From assembly GCA_036023115.1 (NCBI GenBank), contig JAYKKT010000089.1:6767501-6831500 (forward strand): DNA of 64,000 nucleotides. The letters are read 5' to 3'. The notes beneath the pieces are model-generated. The model worked only from the letters and a program-made list of their open reading frames with translations. It did not search any database and had not been told where the DNA came from. This document shows, piece after piece, positions 57,491 to 64,000 of this stretch; positions within the stretch are counted from its first letter, which is position 1; each line of letters starts with the position of its first letter. Both the position numbers and the translations under genes were made by a program. This stretch comes from Brasenia schreberi (Eukaryota > Streptophyta > Magnoliopsida > Nymphaeales > Cabombaceae).

Positions 57491-60400
57491 TTACCTTTCG
57501 CGAAGCCGCATGTTACAACAAATAAAAACTAAATCATTCAGTCGCTTATGTTCCAACATATTGCACTTTTTTGTATGGATGTGTTCAAAGACACTCCAAT
57601 TCCTTTCACAACCAGTTGCACTAAAAGTTTCACTCAAAACTCTGACTACAAAATCCCTAAGGTTCAGACAATCACTTCCAAACATATTTCACCAAACATA
57701 TATAGAAAAAGACAAACATTAGAGACATAATCCACAATAATATAAGATGTATTGATTTAAGAAACTTAAATACGAAGATAAACAATTTACCTGGACGTAT
57801 AGTAGTGCGGTTGCGAATTGCTACAGGCAAACCCTATTAAGTGAAGAGCATTATCATATATCCCCATCTCTCGATGTATAGCATCTGTTGTACTCTCATT
57901 AGGGACTAATCTATGTATACAATCAATGATGCCTCGATTAACCTCACCATCCCTTTTGAAGCTTGCTGAGTACCTGAATGATGGGTTTAGATAATATGTT
58001 GTTGCATAAATAGGCTTATGCAATTGTTCATTCCATCTATTATCAATAATTTTCCACACGGTCACGTAATCTCTCTTTTTTCTATTAAAATTATTTCTAA
58101 TTGCTTATTTTGCCCTATCTATAGATTTATAAAGGTAGCCCATAGATGGTTTCTCCTCGCTATCAACCAATCTCAAAAACTTCACTAATGAACATATAAT
58201 CCTCAACAATCTAACACATGTATTCCAAAATGTACTCCTGAAGACTGTCTCGGAAATCTAATTCAACTTTCAGTTTCTTATATTTTGAGGTAACTCTGCA
58301 AATTATTGCCACTCATCTGAGGAGAACATTCTCTTAAATGCTTGATTCTATCTCACAATACTCTATATTGAGAAGAAGTTTGTTGCAAACCGAGTTGAAG
58401 ATGTTCGAAAAAGCTCTACACCTTTTGTATATCTCCTCATCATACACAAAACAAATGCATGGTTGTAGATGAATTTGGTGATATCTTGGCAACACTCAGT
58501 TGTTGCCTTTATCTCATCCATCTCACCAATATCTTCAAGGATGAAATCTAAACAATGGGTTGTGCATGGTATCCAATAGAAAGTCCCATGAGTATCAGCT
58601 AACTCCTTCCCAACTGCTTTATAGTTAGATGCATTATCTGTAATCAATTGGACTAAATTCTCTAGCCCAACCTCGCATATCACCTTATCAAATTCTTGTC
58701 GTAGGATCTCTGAAGTGTGCCTCTCCTTTGACATGTCTAGATATCTCAAAAACATAAGTCCTTTAAGACAGTAGACAAGAAAGTTTAGTAAGGTCCTTCC
58801 TCGCCTATCTGTCCATCCATCTGCCAAGATGGTGCAACCTGTCTCCTTCCATAACTCTCTCAAAAACAATGATGGTCTTATGTAATATCTTTCCTCTCAA
58901 CTTCTGATAGGAGGGCATCTTGTATCCTGGACCAATGTTAGCAATTGCATCTGATATTTCTTCAAAAAAAACTGTTTGCTGCATTAAATGGAATGCATGC
59001 ATCATAAAACCATCTCCCCACTACAAGGTCGGCCTGATCATATAGTTGATCTAAAGCCATAGTAGCACGAATTTAAGGTTGAGTACTAGGTGTTATGGTA
59101 GGAGGAAAAAATGAATGTATGCTAAAAGCAACTCTTCCTCTACTCCTTCCTAAACTTCCTCCTCTACCCAGTGTTATCCGTATCGCATTGTATCGTATGA
59201 TACAATACGATACATATCGTATCGTGGGAAGCCACGATACGATACGATAACCTGTATCGTAAGATATATGACAGGTTATCGTACGATACGCCCACCAAAA
59301 AAATCAAATTTCTTTTTCAAAAAAAAAATAAATTTTTTTGCAAGTTTCTGACCTCTCTAAGACTCTCTTCACTTCCCTATACTTGTAATTTCGGTTTATA
59401 ATTTTATTTATTGAATAATAATTTATAAACAAATAAAAATTGTGACAAAATCATTTTCCTTTTTGTTGCCAACTTTTAGGTATATTTTTGCTAGCAGTTT
59501 CTAATTTCATGAGATCGCAAACAATTAAAAACATTTGGTTGTCTCGGTTCATTGAGTAGGCATTTCACAACTTCACTATTTTAGGGTTCACCTTACGTGA
59601 CTTCCATTGAGTTGAACATGATCAACGTGTGTGAGGCTTAACTCAGTCTGTGAAGTGAGAAATGAAGCTCAAGCATTAGTTAAAAAGCTAATTGTAAGAG
59701 AACAAAGGATATCAAGTAACAATATCACATCACTGAGGTGTCATAGAGTCAATAATCAAAGAAATTGAGCTCATTGTTTTGCTCACATATGAAAATTAGC
59801 AAATATGACAACTACATGTACAAAGATAGCAGTATTTTCATTTTAAAGCAGAAGGTGATGAGAAACTTTGAATCTTTATCAAGTAGAAGATGAAGATTAT
59901 TTAGTTAATAATCCTGATACAAATTCAAATACGTAAAATGTAAATGTATTTCATTTTTTGCTTCAAAATATGTAATTTTGGATCCAATTGTTCAATGTTG
60001 AATGTTCAATCTGTGCTAAACTTTGCATTATATGAATTTAAAGCAATTATCATATTTTTTCAGATTTTTTTCGGATTTTTACTAATTTTCTTAATTTTTT
60101 AAATAATTTTTGTATTATTTTAATATTAAAGTACGATACGATACGATACGCCCGTATCGTGGAGCCCAGCGATACGTGATACGATACGCGTCAGACAACA
60201 TTGCTTCTACCACCTCCAAAGTCTTAAGCAACCCTCTTTCCCCTGCTAGGTAGTCGTGAACTGCTACTACCAATCTCTGTTCTGGCATCTGAAGGCAAAC
60301 TATCAGTGAATTCAATATCATCATCTTATTTAAACATCTCCAAATCATCCTTTTGTTGTCTCCTCTCTTGTATACTCTCAATCATATGAAAGCATTGTCA

Positions 60401-60635
60401 TTTAATGCCTTCTAACACTACTTGTACAAGGAACAACTTCTTTCCTAGTCCCTGCTAGGTGGTATTTCAATCGTGAAATTCTACCACTAACCACCCTCTC
60501 ACAAAATAAACATCTTATCTTCAATCTGGAACCCTCAACTGGTGTACCCCGCTCCCATGCTAGATCATCAGACTGAGAATGAGAGTCTCTACCACCCCTT
60601 CTTGCCATCTCAATTGAGCACTTTAATTCAATCAA
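57491..60635 (-). pseudogene. hAT transposase, disrupted (copy 2)
   Basis: Pieces read on the minus strand: BED zinc finger (RCLFCERVVSGRISRLKYHLAGT) at about 60450-60530; then the nested element interrupts the linker; catalytic block ETGCTILADGWTDRRGRTLLNF through LITDNASNYKAVGKELADTHG and IPCTTHCLDFILEDIG at 58363-58869; ATTYYLNPSFRYSASF at 57787-58065; and a better preserved hATC end than copy 1 (VVRVLSETFSATGCERNWSVFEHIHTKK) at 57491-57685. Stops and frameshifts separate the pieces. Confidence 0.9.
59169..60203 (+). mobile_element. Non-autonomous hAT element nested in copy 2
   Basis: A 1035 bp element with tips CAGTGTTATC and GACAACATTG, flanked by CCTCTACC/CTTCTACC (59161-59168 and 60204-60211, one mismatch); the host sequence resumes exactly after it. 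It is inverted relative to copies 1 and 2: its right 310 bases match, in reverse, the left end and the transposase 3' flank of copy 1. The middle (about 59340-59880) matches neither copy and has no coding sign. It therefore looks like a deletion derivative that gained filler and then jumped into its own relative. Confidence 0.93.
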
Positions 60636-61114
60636 AAACCTGAAAATAAAAGCACTTCATAAATCTCCAATCTTCAAATAACACTCAAATAGAGTGTCTC
60701 CCACTTCATGAATGTGATAAAAATCATATCCACACACTTAATAACTTCATATTTTATCATTCAAAAAAAATATACAAATAATACAAAAAAAATAAAAATA
60801 AAAAAAAAAAAAACTAAAAATGTACCAAAATCTGAGTTAGGAAGCTTGCACGGACACCGTAGAGCTCGTTTTTGAAACCTTGAACACCAAGGAGGGAGAA
60901 AACCACAGAAAGAAGGCTCAGGGAACTTTGAAGAAACCAAGGAAACCCGCATTTGTTCGGCCAGGGACCCTTATACGTATCGTCTGTATCGTGCGATACG
61001 ACCCGTATTGCACGATATGAAGCGATAAGTTCATATTTACGATATTATATGGTATATCATATCGTGGTGGCCCACGATACGATACGGTGTGATACGGATA
61101 ACACTAGCTGTGTC

Positions 61115-61775
61115 CAACATTGTATCCTGTCAAGTTAGCATCATATAGGAAACTTCACCTCTATGAACCATGAAGTGTCCATTGACATAGTTGCGGGGAT
61201 AGTTTTTCCTCATTAAGTGGGCATTTGGACCACAAAGAGAAGCCAAATCCATAAGAGGGTCCACCAAACCGTTCAAAATCGTGTTATAACTATAAGTATG
61301 ACTTTCTTAGTTCACTGTCTTCGCTTTTACTTCTCTGGATATTGCTCGCACATAGATGGTACCATAGGTCCATAGCACATATGTCTTGCTTTCTTTATGT
61401 ATTTGGTAAAGGATGTTTTTAGAGGAATGCATAAACCATGCTCATAGATCTTGTGAAGTATCGAAAGAAATATCAGTATCTCCATAGATTTTCTGGTTTC
61501 TTGAAAGTATCGGACCAAAACTAGAAAAAGAGGCTTTTCGACAGATAAACACAAAAAAATATTAGTTTTTGGTTGATATTTTGAAATTTTTAGGATTTCT
61601 AAGTCGGTATCCAAATTAACAATAAAATCCCTAGTTTATACTTAGATTCATGCATATGTTATATTTGGTGAAATGTTTGTAAATCTGAAGTACTCTGTGA
61701 AGGTAAGCATCTTTCTTGAAGTCTTTTCTCACAAGGCAGCTATTCTTGGAGTTTGAGGATTGAAAACACAATGTT
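61115..61775. other. MCM8 intron sequence between hAT copy 2 and copia element
   Basis: Ordinary AT-rich sequence with no gene or repeat that I recognise. Small open frames on the minus strand (61327-61614 and 61631-61879) have no family resemblance. Confidence 0.5.
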
Positions 61776-61780
61776 ACTCG

Positions 61781-63400
61781 TGTTAGAATTGAGTTTGTGT
61801 TAGTCTTTACAGTTAGTCGCCAAAGGTTACAATCAAGCCTCTGGTTTAGAGTCGTTAGACTATTCTTAGACTTTTGCACCGGTGGTAAAAATGACTACTA
61901 TGAAAGTCATTATTAGTATAGCTTCTAATAAAGGATGGAAATCTTAGCAACTTGATGTTAAAAATGCATTTCTCCAAAGGTACTTGAATGAAGAAATTTA
62001 CATGGATTTACCACATGGCTCTTATTACAGATATACACATAGAAGTGTATACAAACTCATGAAGGATATATATAGACTAAAGCAATCACCTAAAGCATGG
62101 TTTCAACGATTTAGTGACGGTGCTATTAATCTTGGGCTTACAAGAAGTATAAGTGATCATACTATGTTTGTAAAAAAGGGTAATGGTATTTGTGTCTTAG
62201 TAGTTTATCTGGATGATATCATTATCACTAGAGATAATCATAATGAAACCAGGGAACTAAAGGACCAACTGCTAAATTTGTTTGATATGAAGGATCTAGG
62301 ACCCCTTCATTATTTCTTGGGAATTAAAGTATTGAGAAACTCAAGGGGCATATTCTTAACTCAAAGTAAATACACTCTGGATCTCTTGAATAACACTCAC
62401 GTGTTAGAGTGTAAGCCTGTGAATGTGCCCATGGATGGTACCGTGAAATTAAATATAATACAGATGAACAATTAAGGGAACCTAGAGAATATCAAAGGTT
62501 AGTGGGACAACTTATATATTTAATGGTTACATGCCCAGATATTTTGTATGTTGTAAGTACAAGTCGGTTTATGCACTATCCTATCAGATCTCATATAAAC
62601 GTTGTGAGACAAATATTAAGATACTTGAAGCACACTCCAAGAAATGACATATTGTAATCAGCTCATGATCATCTCAATATAGAAGTATTTACATATGCAG
62701 ATTGAGCAGGCTTTGTTGATGATAGACGACCGACCTCAGGGTATCTAACGATCGCAAAGGGCAACATAGTTTCTTGAAAAAGTAAAAAGAAAAATGTAGT
62801 AGCAAGGTCGTCAACAAAAGTAGAGTATAGAGCAGCAATGCTTGGAGTCTATGAGGCAATCTGGCTAAAATCCCTACTATAAGAACTTGGTACCCGCACT
62901 AAAAGGTTGATTTTATTCTATTATGAGAATCAGGTTGCGATTCATATAGCTACAAATCTAATATATAATGAGAAAATGAAGCATATTGAAATAGATTGTC
63001 ACTTCATAACAGTATGCAGATTTCTTAACCAAAGCCTTAGGAAAAAGAAGACTTTAAAAACTCCTTAACAAGTTAAAGACTCAAAGTATTTTCGTCCCAA
63101 CTTGAGGGAGGTGTTAGAATTGAGTTTGTGTTAGTCTTTATAGGCTATGTAAAGGAAGCCATGTTTCCTTTGAATTTGTTTTTATAGGTACTTTCAATTA
63201 GGGGCCACTTATTAGGGGAAATTTCATCCTTTTCCTTTATATCTTGTATTACAAAACCTAGTGGCTAGTCGACCACAAGAATAGGAAAGAAAAAGGGAGA
63301 GAAGGGCTGCTAACTGCCAAAGGGTGGCTGAAACCCTAATTCTCACTTCTTCGTCTCCTTAATTCGCATATATTCCCTTGTGAATGCTGATTATTCTACA
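61781..63400 (+). mobile_element. Internally deleted Ty1/copia retrotransposon
   Basis: It starts TGTTAGAATTGAG at 61781 and ends ATTCTACA at 63400, bracketed by the exact 5-base duplication ACTCG (61776-61780 and 63401-63405). Only about 30 bases of the 5' LTR survive. The sequence then jumps straight into copia reverse transcriptase: LVAKGYNQASGLE, FAPVVKMTT, QLDVKNAFL, LKQSPKAWFQRFSD and VVYLDDIIITRDN. RNase H follows (DDRRPTSGYLTIAKGNIVS). The best frame is 61984-62475, with stops near 61855, 61949, 62475 and 62705. A purine tract (TTGAGGGAGG) precedes the 3' LTR at 63112. PBS, gag, protease and integrase are gone. Confidence 0.94.
63112..63400 (+). repeat. 3' LTR of the copia element
   Basis: 289 bases beginning TGTTAGAATTGAGTTTGTG, the same start as at 61781. 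It follows the polypurine tract directly and ends ATTCTACA, a near mirror of its start. Confidence 0.88.
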
Positions 63401-63405
63401 ACTCG

Positions 63406-64000
63406 CTTCATTCTTGTGAAATTCACCATATCTCATTTAGTGCACTTCAGTCTCGCAGAGATTTATAACTTCTTTGTAAAAAGTAGGCATTCTTGCATTA
63501 GCTGATGCATCCTTGCTAGTTTGCATTCTTATGTAGTTGTTAAAGAAAGAATAATCCATCCTTAATCTCCTGATACTTCATAGTACGCATGAAACAGTTT
63601 GCTCCACTGACACAGAGTGATGCATTGACTGTCATAATGCTCATTTTTCCATTCCATGAAAAGGCCTTGATAGTCCCTAACACCAACCTTCTGTTTCTGC
63701 TGGCAATGGACTTGAAAGTGTCTTATGGATGATACATTAGTCAGAACTACTTATAGCTCTTTAGCCAAGTTAGATGTTGTGAATGGCCAAGGCACTGCCA
63801 CATTCTCATTATTGGGCAAGCACTAACCAAATTGCTAGCTAAAGGAACCAAGTTGCATAAATTCATTTCGTCACCTACAAAAAAACTAGCTGCTAGTAAA
63901 CCAATGTCAGGGCTTAAGAGTAGGAATACTATGCAGAACAGCACTCACACAGCTTGAGGGTAATCATCATATGCCATTACCGCAAAGAACATGGGAACAT
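63406..64000. other. Right edge of window, unassigned
   Basis: Probably still MCM8 intron, since the expected Walker A exon (GxPGxGKS) was not found here on the minus strand. A minus-strand stretch at about 63560-63720 is open for roughly 50 codons, but I do not recognise it. Confidence 0.4.

Larger units (their letters stand above)
56846..61106 (-). mobile_element. hAT transposon (GATACG family), copy 2, with nested insertion
   Basis: Same family and orientation as the copy at 52826. Its tips have decayed to CAATATTGTC on the left and GATAACACTA on the right, but the 8-base duplication GCTGTGTC is exact (56838-56845 and 61107-61114). Without the nested element at 59169-60203 it would be about 3.2 kb, matching copy 1. 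GATACG/CGTATC words again crowd both ends. The two large copies are only 737 bp apart. Confidence 0.94.

Noticed and set aside
59175..59300. CRISPR-like or regulatory array of GATACG repeats
   Set aside because: The words are short, irregular, on both strands and confined to the ends of hAT elements; this is nuclear plant DNA.
63747..63944. MCM8 upstream exon at the right edge
   Set aside because: The minus-strand frame shows none of the MCM motifs expected before Walker B.

Overview
This is nuclear DNA of a flowering plant. It holds spliced genes with AT-rich introns, and each protein belongs to a plant family: a euAP2 transcription factor with a miR172 site, cytosolic ascorbate peroxidase, a group A MAP kinase, an NPF transporter, a ferric reductase, a branched-chain-aminotransferase-like protein and MCM8. 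Between and inside them lie plant-type transposons. The species cannot be named from this alone.

Layout, left to right. 1-445: right end of a GATC-rich hAT-like element. 494-4516 (+): 3' part of the AP2-like gene, with a long LTR-like insert in one intron. 4517-8019: intergenic, with a striking hairpin at 4987-5073. 7992-13056 (+): cytosolic APX with heat-shock-element/TATA promoter and 2.4 kb leader intron; nine coding exons reconstruct to exactly 250 aa. 15844-20634 (+): MPK3-type kinase, six exons, 376 aa. 20635-25304: intergenic, with a hAT-like element and a SINE. 25305-27273 (+): broken NPF (NAXT1-like) pseudogene. 28358-29731 (-): 5'-truncated RTE-type LINE with a perfect 15 bp target duplication. 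30013-37160 (-): class IV aminotransferase-like gene, six exons, 325 aa, with a second LINE inside an intron. 40746-45313 (+): ferric reductase pseudogene that has lost its haem membrane domain, with a third LINE fragment inside. 46865-51667 (-): 3' half of MCM8; its next intron runs to the window edge, more than 12 kb, and holds two related hAT elements (one with a third copy nested inside it) and a deleted Ty1/copia element.

The host genes do not form a pathway or operon; they are ordinary single-copy plant genes. What links the window is its transposon ecology: hAT families with similar 10 bp tips but different repeated subterminal words (GATACG, GATC, GAAACG), at least six RTE-LINE pieces with (TTG)n tails, and two tRNA-derived SINEs. 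Target-site duplications can be read directly for most of these. No operon-like or clearly new protein system was found; the best leads are the self-nested hAT family, the hairpin, and the filler-bearing duplication in the NPF pseudogene.
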